A DNA stretch of 35,381 nucleotides from an uncultured Gemmatimonadota bacterium (lineage in GTDB: Bacteria > Gemmatimonadota > Gemmatimonadetes > Gemmatimonadales > Gemmatimonadaceae): NCBI GenBank assembly GCA_937867645.1, contig CALMKE010000233.1:1-35381 (forward strand), read 5' to 3'. Shown here piece by piece: positions 1 through 7,416 of the stretch. Under the pieces are notes generated by a model. The model was not told the DNA's origin and did not search any database. It saw only the letters and a list, made by a program, of their open reading frames with translations. The position numbers and the translations under genes were made by a program. Numbering within the stretch: the stretch's first letter is position 1; the number at the start of each line of letters is the position of its first letter.

Positions 1-365
1 AGGTTGTTCTGCCGCTGCATCAGTATCCGGGTGGCGCGGGTCTCGTGATGCGAGCGGGTCAGCATCATGGCCAGGTCCGCGCCGCCCCAGAGAAAGGCCG
101 CGAACGCCAGGAGCCTGACCGCCTCGCCCATGATGGTGCCCGGAGTCACGGGCATGCCCGACGGATCGGTCACCGTGAAATAGATCTGCGCGAGCATGAC
201 GATCAGCAGGATCACCGCGACGCTCTTGAGGAGGATCGCCACGATGCGGATGCCGCGCATGTGGTCCCAGTCCTCGTCCCGCATCGGAAGCCTGGAGGCC
301 GCTTCCTTGCTGCGCCGCCTTCGCTCCGCCTCGCTCAGAGTGCTGGTATCGTCATCTTTCGCCAT
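1..365 (-). CDS. Small two-helix membrane protein (C-terminus outside the window)
   Basis: Reading from the ATG at 365 to the window edge gives 121 residues without a stop, so the gene is partial. A Shine-Dalgarno-like GGAGCG lies five bases before the ATG. The first 36 residues are charged and rich in Arg and Lys. Two hydrophobic stretches follow, at about residues 40-63 and 82-102, which I read as two transmembrane helices. They are separated by a short Gly/Pro-containing loop (about 64-80). The visible tail is polar (SHHETRATR). I do not recognise a family, and no catalytic motif is visible. The gene diverges from the short plus-strand ORF at 425 and is probably the first gene of a minus-strand unit leaving the window. 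The reading frame is convincing because of the hydrophobic pattern and the ribosome binding site; the function is unknown. Confidence 0.6.
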   Translation of the reverse strand, partial: MAKDDDTSTLSEAERRRRSKEAASRLPMRDEDWDHMRGIRIVAILLKSVAVILLIVMLAQIYFTVTDPSGMPVTPGTIMGEAVRLLAFAAFLWGGADLAMMLTRSHHETRATRILMQRQNN

Positions 366-424
366 ATTCGCTCCACGTAACATTTGTGTCCTGGATGTCG
401 AGCCTAGGAGGACCGGGTACATCT

Positions 425-502
425 ATGCAAGCAGTCGGCCGCCATTTCCGCGTTCGCGCGTCTTTCCTGCTCGCCGCCGCGGCCTGCGGCGTGGCCGGAT
501 GA
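425..502 (+). CDS. Candidate 25-residue ORF resembling a lipoprotein signal peptide
   Basis: ATG at 425 opens a 25-residue frame ending at TGA 500-502. An AGGAGG lies about 15 bases upstream, which is strong in sequence but rather distant. The peptide has a basic N-terminus (RHFRVR), a hydrophobic stretch (SFLLAAAA) and then Cys followed by four residues and the stop. This looks like the first part of a lipoprotein signal with lipobox LAAAAC. It could be a tiny lipoprotein, a truncated relic, or chance. It lies in the 161-base gap between the membrane-protein gene (start 365) and the msrA stop (527). Confidence 0.25.
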   Translation: MQAVGRHFRVRASFLLAAAACGVAG

Positions 503-526
503 CGAAGCGGCCGAGTTGGCGCGGAA

Positions 527-997
527 CTAGACCTTGCAGCTCACCATTCCGCGCTTCTCCAGATAGCGCTGGTGGTAATCCTCCGCTTCGTAGAACGGAC
601 CGGCCTTCTCGATCGCGGTGACGATGGGTCCGCGGTACAGCTTCGACGCGTCCTGAGCCGCCTTTGACGCCTCGGCCGCGCGCTTCTGCTCTTCGTCGTG
701 ATAGAAGATCACGGAGCGATACTGCGATCCAACGTCCGGCCCCTGGCGGTCGCGCGTGGTGGGATCGTGCATCTTCCAGAAGGCGTCGAGCAGCTGCTCG
801 TAAGTGATCCGGGCCGGATCGTAGGTGACTTCGACGACCTCGGCGTGTCCCGTCGTGCCCGTGCACACGTCTTTGTACGACGGCCGAACCGTCGTTCCTC
901 CCGAATAACCTGAAATCGCTTCGATGACGCCGGGGAGCTGCCTGAACGAAGCCTCGACACCCCAGAAGCACCCCGCGCCAAAAGTCGCCTTAGCCAT
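527..997 (-). CDS. msrA: Peptide-methionine (S)-S-oxide reductase MsrA
   Basis: MsrA reduces the S-epimer of methionine sulfoxide in proteins, using thioredoxin or another thiol donor. The protein has 156 residues, typical of a compact MsrA. The N-terminus holds the active-site motif GCFWGVE with the nucleophilic cysteine at residue 10. Further family blocks are visible: a GYSGG motif near residue 30, then GHAEVVEVTYDP and DPTTRDRQGPDVGSQYRS. A cysteine near the C-terminus (MVSCKV) could act as the resolving residue. The start is supported by GGAGAGG five bases before the ATG. The gene stands alone after hemC, 74 bases downstream of it on the other side, in the same direction as msrA. No signal peptide is present, so it should be cytosolic. 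An alternative frame over the same bases is only a shadow. Confidence 0.95.
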   Translation of the reverse strand: MAKATFGAGCFWGVEASFRQLPGVIEAISGYSGGTTVRPSYKDVCTGTTGHAEVVEVTYDPARITYEQLLDAFWKMHDPTTRDRQGPDVGSQYRSVIFYHDEEQKRAAEASKAAQDASKLYRGPIVTAIEKAGPFYEAEDYHQRYLEKRGMVSCKV

Positions 998-1071
998 TCA
1001 CCTCTCCAGTTCCGTTGGGCCCGCAGTCCGTTCGCGCACTCGCGCGGGCGGTTACAGCAAAATAAGCGGAG

Positions 1072-2040
1072 TCAGCCCGGGGCCGGCGCGTCAACCTGGC
1101 GCAGCTCGGCGAGGATGCTGGACCCGCCACGCGAGCGGATGTCGGCCGCGAGCTCCTGGCCCGTGAGCTCCGGATCGGCGGAATCCACGACGCGCGACCC
1201 TCGCACCACGTTCGTGCCGGCGACGTCGGCTATGAACCCATGCAACACGAGGCCTTCCGAGTGATCCGCTGCCGGCATCGCGAGCGCGCCGATCGGAACC
1301 TGAGGTCCCCCGTCCAAAGCCGCCAGAAATGCGCGTTCAGCGGTGACCGCGAGTCGCGTCGGCGCATGATCGAGCGGCTCGAGCAGATCTCGCATCCTCG
1401 CGTCCGAAGACCGGATCTGTACGGCGATAGCGCCCTGCCCGGCAGCCGGCAGCCAGTCCGGGGGATCCAGGAAAGCTCCGATGCGCTGGCGCGCATCGAG
1501 GCGAATGAGACTCGCCGCGGCAAACACGCCCGCGTGGAACCTTCCTTCGTCCATCTTCCTGAGCCGCGTCAGCACGTTGCCGCGCATGTCCACGACGTCG
1601 AGATCAGGGCGCGCGGCGAGCAGCTGCGCGCGGCGCCGCGGGTTGGACGTGCCCACGCGCGACCCCGCCGGGAGATCGTCGAGACCGCTCGCATCGGTCA
1701 CGGGATTGATCACGAGCACGTCCCGCGGGTCCTCGCGCTCCAGGATGGCGACGAGATCGAGTCCTTCCGAGTGCCCGACGGGAAGATCCTTCAGCGTGTG
1801 GACGCAGCAATCCACTTTCTTGCGCAGGAGCGCCGACTCCAGCTTTCTGGTGAACAGCCCTTCGGCACCGATCGTGGTGAGCGGTTCCTGCTTCTTCCTG
1901 TCGCCGGGCGTGCGGATGCGCACGATCTCCACCGCCTGGCCCCGCGCAACCAGCGCGGACTCCACGATCGCGGCCTGCCGCAGCGGCAGCTCGGACGCGC
2001 GCGTACCGAGCCTGACTACCGCGCCGTCCGCCTCACCCAC
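1072..2040 (-). CDS. hemC: Hydroxymethylbilane synthase (porphobilinogen deaminase), cofactor Cys replaced by Pro
   Basis: HemC joins four porphobilinogens into hydroxymethylbilane, the substrate of HemD. The GTG at 2040 gives 322 residues, near the family's usual length, and overlaps the hemD stop by 8 bases. Family blocks seen: LGTRASELPLRQA (residues 11-23), VHTLKDLPV with the catalytic Asp at 85, TSNPRRRAQ (131-139), RGNVLTRLRKMDEG (153-166) and LPAAGQGAIA (197-206). The odd point is residue 246: the normal GGCxxPIG motif reads GGPQVPIG. In characterised enzymes that cysteine covalently holds the dipyrromethane cofactor. The codon is CCT at 1303-1305, and at least two base changes would be needed to restore Cys, so a simple read error is unlikely. 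Either this enzyme attaches its primer differently or another hemC exists elsewhere in the genome. Confidence 0.92.
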   Translation of the reverse strand: MGEADGAVVRLGTRASELPLRQAAIVESALVARGQAVEIVRIRTPGDRKKQEPLTTIGAEGLFTRKLESALLRKKVDCCVHTLKDLPVGHSEGLDLVAILEREDPRDVLVINPVTDASGLDDLPAGSRVGTSNPRRRAQLLAARPDLDVVDMRGNVLTRLRKMDEGRFHAGVFAAASLIRLDARQRIGAFLDPPDWLPAAGQGAIAVQIRSSDARMRDLLEPLDHAPTRLAVTAERAFLAALDGGPQVPIGALAMPAADHSEGLVLHGFIADVAGTNVVRGSRVVDSADPELTGQELAADIRSRGGSSILAELRQVDAPAPG

Positions 2041-3556
2041 CTGCGTAGGTTTCGACGATCGCGTCCACCAGCCCGTCAATCGTGGATTCCCCGGCTTCGA
2101 TCGTGACGTCCATGCCGGCGGCGCGCGCGGCGTCGGAGGTGATCGGGCCGATCGACGCGGTCGGCGCGCCGGTGGCCGCGTCCGCGCCAACCGCGTCCAC
2201 CAGGCCCGCGACCGCAGACGCCGAGGTCAGCGTCACGAGGTCGACCTCTCCGTGCTCCAGCGCGGCGCGCAGGTTCTCCGCGCCCTCGGGCTGCGGCACC
2301 GACCGGTACACGGGCAGCAGCGTGACCGCTGCGCCCAGCTCCTCCAGCCCGGCCCGCAACACGTCGCGCGCGCCTTCGGCGCCCACGTGCAACACTCTTG
2401 CGCCCGTCATGTCGCCTCGGTAACCCAGCGCTTCGATCAATCCTTCGGCGACGAACTTTTCTGGAATGACGTCCACCGCTATCCCGTGCTCGAGCAACGC
2501 GCCGGCCGTGGCGGCGCCAACCGCGGCGATCCGGATGCCGGCGAGCGAGCGCGCATCGCGGCCGCTGGAAAGCAGCTGTTCCCAGAACAGGGAGACACCG
2601 TTCCGGCTCGTGAAGACGATCCAGTCGTACTCGGCCAGCATCTCAAGCGCCGAGCGCAGCGGATCGAGATCGAGCCGCGCGATCCGGACGGCCGGCACTT
2701 CCATCACCTCGGCGCCGAGCTCTCGCAGGCGGCCGCTGAGCGCCGGCGCCTGGTCGGTGGCGCGCGTGACCACGATGCGCTTGCCGAACAGGGGCCGTTT
2801 CTCGAACCACGCGATCTCGTCCCGCAGGAGGACCGGCCATCCGACCACCGTGACGACGGGCGCCTTCAACCGCTCGCGCTCGATCGCCTCGCAGATAGTG
2901 CCGAGCGTCGCTACCAGCGTGCGCTGCCTGGAGTGAGTGCCCCATTGGATCGCGGCGGCGGGCGTCTCCTCCGGGAGTCCTCCCTCGATGAGCGCCGCCG
3001 TGGTCGCCGGCAGCGCCTTCACTCCCATGTACAGCACGAGCGTGCTGCCGCTTTTCGCCAGCGCGGCCCAGTTCGTCGTGTTCGCGAGCTTCGCGGGATC
3101 ATCACTGCCGGTGACCAGGGTCACTGAAGCCGCCATCCCGCGATGCGTAACCGGGATTCCCGCGTACGCCGGCGCGGCGATTCCCGCCGTGATCCCCGGG
3201 ACCACCTCGCACGGCACGCTCGCCTCGCCGCACGCGATCGCCTCCTCGCTCCCGCGCCCGAACACGAACGGGTCGCCGCCCTTGAGCCGAACCACGCGCT
3301 TGCCTTCGCGCGCGAGGCGGATGATGAGCTGATTGATGTCTTCCTGGGTGACCGAGCGCTTGGCTCCGCCGCGCTTGCCCACGTAGTACAGCTCGGGAAA
3401 CCCGGCGGTGACGGCGTCCGGCGGCAGCAGCGCGGGATTGGCTAACGCGTCATACACGATGGCGTCGGCGCTGTCGATCAGTTCGCGGCCGCGCACCGTG
3501 ATGAGCCCGGGATCGCCGGGTCCGGCGCCGACGAGAAACACTTTGCCTTCAGCCAT
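2033..3556 (-). CDS. cobA-hemD: Fused uroporphyrinogen-III C-methyltransferase / uroporphyrinogen-III synthase
   Basis: One 507-residue protein carries two enzymes. Residues 1-245 are a SUMT/CobA methyltransferase (SAM-dependent, makes precorrin-2 for siroheme and cobalamin): VGAGPGDPGLITVRG at the N-terminus, VRLKGGDPFVFGRG near residue 90, and VVPGITAGIAAPAYAGIPVTHR. Residues about 255-507 are HemD, which closes and inverts ring D of hydroxymethylbilane: GKRIVVTRATDQA at its start, VFTSRNGV, and the late LTSASAVAG block. The fusion therefore makes uroporphyrinogen III and then methylates part of it. The start ATG overlaps the stop of the upstream PAS gene as TGATG, and its own stop overlaps the hemC GTG. 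The three genes are almost certainly one translationally coupled unit. Similar CobA-HemD fusions are known in several phyla. Confidence 0.95.
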   Translation of the reverse strand: MAEGKVFLVGAGPGDPGLITVRGRELIDSADAIVYDALANPALLPPDAVTAGFPELYYVGKRGGAKRSVTQEDINQLIIRLAREGKRVVRLKGGDPFVFGRGSEEAIACGEASVPCEVVPGITAGIAAPAYAGIPVTHRGMAASVTLVTGSDDPAKLANTTNWAALAKSGSTLVLYMGVKALPATTAALIEGGLPEETPAAAIQWGTHSRQRTLVATLGTICEAIERERLKAPVVTVVGWPVLLRDEIAWFEKRPLFGKRIVVTRATDQAPALSGRLRELGAEVMEVPAVRIARLDLDPLRSALEMLAEYDWIVFTSRNGVSLFWEQLLSSGRDARSLAGIRIAAVGAATAGALLEHGIAVDVIPEKFVAEGLIEALGYRGDMTGARVLHVGAEGARDVLRAGLEELGAAVTLLPVYRSVPQPEGAENLRAALEHGEVDLVTLTSASAVAGLVDAVGADAATGAPTASIGPITSDAARAAGMDVTIEAGESTIDGLVDAIVETYAGG

Positions 3557-4227
3557 CAGGCGGAGCCCGGCTCGTCGTGTTGCAGCTCCGGGTGGGTCTC
3601 CAGGCAGTGCGGACAGATGCCATGGCTGAACCGGGTGGCGGTATTCTGCCCGATGTAGTCTTCGACCGTGAGCCAGTAATTCTCGTCGTCGCGGATCTTC
3701 CGGCAGTACGAGCAGATCGGGAGGATCTCGCGCAGCGTCTGAACTTCGGCGAGCGCCGCTCGCAGCTCGACCACGAGCTGCTCGCGCTCTTCGGAAGCTC
3801 GCTTGCTTTCAGTGACGTCCCGCGCGACGGAGTAGATCCCCTGATGCGCCTCATCCGGCGCCGCGTTCCAGCGCAGCCAGCGCGACGAGCCGTCCTTGCA
3901 TATGTACCTGTTCTCGAAGGACAGCGCCTTGCCGCCGGCTCTGACCTCCGCGTTCTGCCGCAGCGTGCGCTCCCGGTCGTCAGGGTGCACGAACTCGATG
4001 AACGGACGCGACATCAGCTCCTCGAGCGTGTAACCGAGCGTCTTTTCCCACGCCGGGTTCAAGCGCCGGAAGTAGCCGTCGAAGTCGAGCAGACACAACA
4101 TGTCTATGGCGACGTCGAAGAACGCGTCCTCCAACCGCCGGTGTTGTGCCCCGGAATCGGTCGTGGCGCGTGAAGCGGCTGTCGGATCGATCTCCCGTGC
4201 TCGCGCCATGCTCGAAGGTTGACTCAT
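3556..4227 (-). CDS. PAS-domain protein with a C-terminal paired-CxxC tail
   Basis: The ATG at 4227 gives 223 residues. A GTG at 4344 in the same frame is possible, but the extra 39 residues look non-coding. A single PAS fold spans about residues 31-140: FFDVAIDMLCLLDFDGYFRRLNPAWEK is split here as its start, followed by GYTLEELMSRPFIEFVHPDD and a PAC-like IYSVARDVTESK. A short coiled coil (143-168) leads to the tail ILPICSYCRKIRDDENYW with Cys172 and Cys175, then HGICPHC with Cys205 and Cys208. This tail is a recurrent ending of bacterial PAS, GAF and receiver proteins, and the four cysteines suggest a metal site; that is inference. No kinase, GGDEF or DNA-binding domain is present. Its stop overlaps the cobA-hemD ATG (TGATG), so it may sense redox or tetrapyrrole status for that operon. 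Confidence 0.85.
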   Translation of the reverse strand: MSQPSSMARAREIDPTAASRATTDSGAQHRRLEDAFFDVAIDMLCLLDFDGYFRRLNPAWEKTLGYTLEELMSRPFIEFVHPDDRERTLRQNAEVRAGGKALSFENRYICKDGSSRWLRWNAAPDEAHQGIYSVARDVTESKRASEEREQLVVELRAALAEVQTLREILPICSYCRKIRDDENYWLTVEDYIGQNTATRFSHGICPHCLETHPELQHDEPGSA

Positions 4228-4372
4228 GGGTCTCGTACCCCGGATAGAGTATTCCGTGCGAATGCGTCCGGATTGGGGCCAGCGAACCTCTACCAGTAGG
4301 CCGCGCGAAACCGCACTATTGCCTTGAAGGAACGGTTCTCGCACGCATCAGATCGTACTACATCCTAACACC
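4228..4372. promoter_or_regulatory. Divergent intergenic region between the PAS-hem operon and acs
   Basis: These 145 bases separate the minus-strand PAS/cobA-hemD/hemC unit from plus-strand acs, so promoters for both must lie here. The region is less GC-rich near 4300-4372 than the flanking genes. I find no confident -35/-10 pair and no convincing Shine-Dalgarno sequence in front of acs (the bases before its ATG are CATCCTAACACC), so acs may have a very short or absent leader. Confidence 0.4.
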
Positions 4373-6340
4373 ATGAGCCACGACGACATCGACGTCCTGC
4401 TGCAGGAGCATCGAAAGTTCCCGCCGCCCGCGGAGTTTCGCGAAAACGCGCACATCCGGAGCCTCGACATATACGATCGAGCCGCCGCCGATTACGAAGC
4501 CTACTGGGCCGAGCAGGCCGCGACGCTGGAATGGTCGAAGCCGTGGAAGAAGGTTCTGGAGTGGAAGCCGCCGTACGCCAAGTGGTTCGTCGGCGGGAAG
4601 CTCAATGTCTCGGTCAACTGCGTGGACCGCCATCTGCGCGGACCGCGGCGGAACAAGGCGGCGCTCATCTGGGAAGGCGAGCCCGGCGAGCACCGGACGC
4701 TCACTTACTGGGACCTGTACCGGGAGGTCACCAAGTTCGCCAACGTCATGCGAAAACTGGGCGTCGAAAAAGGGGACCGCGTCGCGATCTACCTCCCGAT
4801 GGTCCCCGAGGCCATCGTGTCGATGCTGGCGTGCGCGCGAATCGGCGCGATCCACTCCGTCGTGTTCGGCGGCTTCTCGCCGGAATCGCTGCGCGACCGG
4901 ATCAACGACTCGAAGTGCAAGCTGCTCGTCACGGCTGACGGCGGTTACCGGCGCGGACAGGTCGTTCCGCTCAAGCGAAATGCCGACAAGGCGCTCGAGG
5001 AGACGCCTTCGATCAAGAACGTGGTCGTGGTGCGCCGTACGTCCGCCGGTCACGCGGACGACACCTTCGCGGAGATGCGGGACGGCCGCGACCATTGGTG
5101 GCACCGCCTGATGCACGAAGCCGAGATCGGCTGCGAGCCGGAAGACATGGATGCCGAGGACGTGCTCTACATCCTCTACACGTCGGGCACGACCGGCAAG
5201 CCAAAGGGCATCGTGCACACGACCGGCGGGTACCTCACCGGCGTCACGTCCACCACGAAGATGGTATTCGACCTCAGGGAAGAGGACGTGTTCTGGTGCA
5301 CCGCCGACGTGGGCTGGGTAACCGGGCATTCCTACGTCGCGTATGGACCGCTCGCGAACGGCGCCACCTGCCTGATGTACGAAGGCGCGCCCGACTGGCC
5401 GGAGAAAGACAGGTTCTGGGCGCTGTGCGAGCGGCACGGAGTGACCGTGCTGTACACCGCTCCGACCGCGATTCGCGCGTTCATGAAGTGGGGCGAGGAG
5501 CACCCCGCGAAGCACGACCTCTCCCGGCTCAGGCTGCTCGGCTCCGTCGGCGAGCCCATCAATCCCGAAGCGTGGATGTGGTACCAGGAGCACATCGGCG
5601 GTAACCGCTGCCCCATCGTGGATACCTGGTGGCAGACGGAGACGGGCGCGATCGTGATCTCGCCGCTGCCCGGCGTCATCGAGACCAAGCCCGGCAGCGC
5701 GACCAAGCCGCTACCCGGCTATTTCGCGGACCTCCTCGATTCGACGGCGCAGAGAATCCCCGTGGGCGGCGGACTGCTCGCTCTCACCAAACCGTGGCCC
5801 TCGATGCTCCGGACCATCTGGGGCGACGACGACCGCTACGTGCAGACGTACTTCACCAAGTGGGACGGCCGGCCCGATCTCTACTTCCCGGGCGACGGCG
5901 CCAAGCGCGACGACGACGGCTACTACTGGATACTCGGGCGCGTGGACGACGTGCTGAACGTCGCCGGGCATCGCATCGGCACCATGGAAGTCGAGTCGGC
6001 GCTGGTCGAGCACCCGTCGGTCGCCGAAGCCGCGGTGGTCGGAAAGACGCACGAGCTGAAGGGCCAGGCGCTCGCCGCGTTCGTGACGCTGCGCGAGGGC
6101 TTCACGCAGAACCCGGCGCTGCGCGACGAGCTGCGCGATTTCGTGGCGCAGAAGATCGGCGCGATCGCGCGGCCCGACGACATTCTCTTCTCGGCGGATC
6201 TTCCGAAGACCCGCTCCGGCAAGATCATGCGCCGGCTGCTCCGCGACATTGCCGAGGGGCGGGCGCTGGGCGACACGACGACGCTGGCGGATCCGAACGT
6301 CGTGGCGGCGCTTAAGGTGCAGTATGAGGATAAGGAGTGA
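4373..6340 (+). CDS. acs: Acetyl-CoA synthetase (AMP-forming)
   Basis: This cytosolic enzyme activates acetate with ATP to acetyl-AMP and then acetyl-CoA, feeding acetate into the TCA cycle and biosynthesis. The 655-residue length matches Acs. Motifs seen: the adenylate-forming P-loop [11 protein letters not shown], the acetate-pocket block TWWQTETGA, the hinge region [18 protein letters not shown], and [11 protein letters not shown] near the C-terminus. Lys617 in that last motif is the catalytic lysine of the family and the usual site of inhibitory acetylation. The N-terminal ACAS domain (residues about 15-75) is complete. The gene is monocistronic, with a long GGTATCA hairpin starting four bases after its stop. 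An acnA gene about 17 kb away could use the acetyl-CoA produced through the TCA cycle. Confidence 0.97.
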   Translation: MSHDDIDVLLQEHRKFPPPAEFRENAHIRSLDIYDRAAADYEAYWAEQAATLEWSKPWKKVLEWKPPYAKWFVGGKLNVSVNCVDRHLRGPRRNKAALIWEGEPGEHRTLTYWDLYREVTKFANVMRKLGVEKGDRVAIYLPMVPEAIVSMLACARIGAIHSVVFGGFSPESLRDRINDSKCKLLVTADGGYRRGQVVPLKRNADKALEETPSIKNVVVVRRTSAGHADDTFAEMRDGRDHWWHRLMHEAEIGCEPEDMDAEDVLYILYTSGTTGKPKGIVHTTGGYLTGVTSTTKMVFDLREEDVFWCTADVGWVTGHSYVAYGPLANGATCLMYEGAPDWPEKDRFWALCERHGVTVLYTAPTAIRAFMKWGEEHPAKHDLSRLRLLGSVGEPINPEAWMWYQEHIGGNRCPIVDTWWQTETGAIVISPLPGVIETKPGSATKPLPGYFADLLDSTAQRIPVGGGLLALTKPWPSMLRTIWGDDDRYVQTYFTKWDGRPDLYFPGDGAKRDDDGYYWILGRVDDVLNVAGHRIGTMEVESALVEHPSVAEAAVVGKTHELKGQALAAFVTLREGFTQNPALRDELRDFVAQKIGAIARPDDILFSADLPKTRSGKIMRRLLRDIAEGRALGDTTTLADPNVVAALKVQYEDKE

Positions 6341-6343
6341 TCG

Positions 6344-6408
6344 GGTATCAGGTATCAGGTATCAGGAACGACGTCCCTCCTGATACCTGATACCTGATAC
6401 CTGATACC
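6344..6408. repeat. Heptamer inverted-repeat hairpin, unit GGTATCA
   Basis: Three perfect tandem copies of GGTATCA (6344-6364) are followed by GGA, a ten-base loop (6368-6377), TCC and four perfect copies of TGATACC (6381-6408). Bases 6344-6367 pair perfectly with 6378-6401, giving a 24-bp stem. It begins four bases after the acs stop. There is no T-run after it, so it is not a classical intrinsic terminator, although such a stem could protect the 3' end of acs mRNA or stall polymerase. Confidence 0.9.
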
Positions 6409-6464
6409 TGCCTTCGTGGCATGATCGCTGCTTAGATTGACTGCAACTTCACTCCACTGACGCC

Positions 6465-6839
6465 ATGCTAAGTCGTCTGTTTCCTGAGTCCATATTCTCG
6501 CGCAAGCTGAACCCGAACGCCGAGCGGCGACTCAAGCTGTCGCAGGCGCGCGCGGAAGAGACGATCATCCGCGGGCACGTGGACAACGCGCTGATGTTCG
6601 TGGACACGCTGGCCGAAGACCTGTCCTTCGATCGCGCGATCGACACCTACGTGCGGGTGATGGGAATTCCCGAGCCGCTCGCGAGCACCGTCGCGACGAG
6701 GGCCCTGGTGCAGCTGGGGCGCGACCTCGTTCCGTTCAGGCGCCGCGCGCGAGAAGAGGGACAGGAGGATCAGGAAACCAAGCCGCGGCTGCGGCTGGAC
6801 GACGCGGCCGCGAGGAAGAAGACGGTGCACCGGGCCTGA
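6465..6839 (+). CDS. Small charged protein of unknown function
   Basis: The frame encodes 124 residues and I do not recognise a family. The protein is rich in Arg, Glu and Ala and looks alpha-helical. A hydrophobic-polar pattern from about residue 22 to 90 (RLKLSQARAEETIIRGHVD, then ALMFVDTLAEDL and LASTVATRALVQLGR) suggests a compact helical bundle. The last 35 residues are highly charged (RRRAREEGQEDQETKPRLR) and probably disordered. No signal peptide, membrane segment or metal motif is seen. No clear Shine-Dalgarno sequence precedes the ATG, so the start is uncertain. The gene sits alone between two hairpin repeats (6344-6408 and 6883-6980), in an island bounded by repeats on both sides. 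It could be a lineage-specific protein; codon use is like that of its neighbours. Confidence 0.6.
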   Translation: MLSRLFPESIFSRKLNPNAERRLKLSQARAEETIIRGHVDNALMFVDTLAEDLSFDRAIDTYVRVMGIPEPLASTVATRALVQLGRDLVPFRRRAREEGQEDQETKPRLRLDDAAARKKTVHRA

Positions 6840-6882
6840 CCTCTGGCATTCGCGGAGCTGATGTAGCTCCTGGAGGTTGCCG

Positions 6883-6980
6883 GGGAATCCAAGTAGGGAG
6901 TGTGGCAGTGAGGAGAGATGAGTGGGGAGTGACTCCTTACTGCGATACTCCCCACTGCCACACTCCCTACTTGGATTCCC
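6883..6980. repeat. Long hairpin repeat, GGGAATCCAAGT family, copy 1
   Basis: Bases 6883-6909 are the exact reverse complement of 6954-6980, a perfect 27-bp stem beginning GGGAATCCAAGT and containing GGAGTGTGGCAGT. The interior (6910-6953) continues with similar units (GAGGAGA, GATGAGT, GGGGAGT, GACTCCT, TACTGCG, ATACTCC) spaced seven or eight bases apart. Related copies lie at 16501-16609 and 27597-27643. The right arm runs into the VKOR gene and encodes its last three residues and stop. Confidence 0.9.
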
Positions 6981-7416
6981 TGGCAGCGTCCTCGGGGCTA
7001 CCAGGCGCTAGATAATCCCTGAGACTGATCAAAAAGATAGCCGTCACGATCAAGGCCGACACCACGCACCACTGACAGATCGCGTGAATGACGAACAGCT
7101 CCAGGTACGTCAGCCACAGCGAGAACGCCACCCCCCATCCCGAGAGCAGCACGAGAGCCAGCGATAACCGCCGCGAATCGGCGAACCGCGCGCGCAATCC
7201 CGCGAGCGCGAGGGCGAAGACCACCACGTAGAACCCGACGCCCCAGGCCGCCACGGGTGCCCCGAAAAACACCGCCCACCGGCTCGAGTTCACGGTCTCG
7301 CAGGAGCCGATCCGGCAGGACAGCTCGCCGATCGCCCCCATCTTGTACAGCGTCAGGTACAGCGCTACGAAGATCCCGGCGAGGGCCAGCGCCGCTATGA
7401 TTTCCCGGCGCTTCAC
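6967..7416 (-). CDS. Vitamin K epoxide reductase (VKOR) family membrane oxidoreductase
   Basis: Bacterial VKOR proteins pass electrons from DsbA-like proteins to quinone, replacing DsbB in disulfide formation. This 149-residue protein has the expected four membrane helices (about 7-26, 49-70, 84-105, 107-131). The four functional cysteines are present: the loop pair Cys34 and Cys39 with the following Ser pair (NSS), and the active-site CQWC at 114-117. The start is GTG at 7416, overlapping the dsbA-like stop as GTGA, so the two are coupled. The final residues Glu-Ser-Lys and the TAG stop are encoded by the right arm of the hairpin repeat, which suggests the element inserted at or near the original gene end. 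Unlike many homologues it has no fused thioredoxin domain; the partner is the separate upstream gene. Confidence 0.93.
   Translation of the reverse strand: MKRREIIAALALAGIFVALYLTLYKMGAIGELSCRIGSCETVNSSRWAVFFGAPVAAWGVGFYVVVFALALAGLRARFADSRRLSLALVLLSGWGVAFSLWLTYLELFVIHAICQWCVVSALIVTAIFLISLRDYLAPGSPEDAARESK

Noticed and set aside
1481-3127. A 548-residue plus-strand open frame opposite hemC and cobA-hemD.
   Set aside because: Its sequence is Arg/Ser/Ala-rich with no motif, as expected of a shadow of two real enzymes.
4358-5593. A 411-residue minus-strand frame opposite acs.
   Set aside because: It lies opposite the fully conserved acs and has no family motif.
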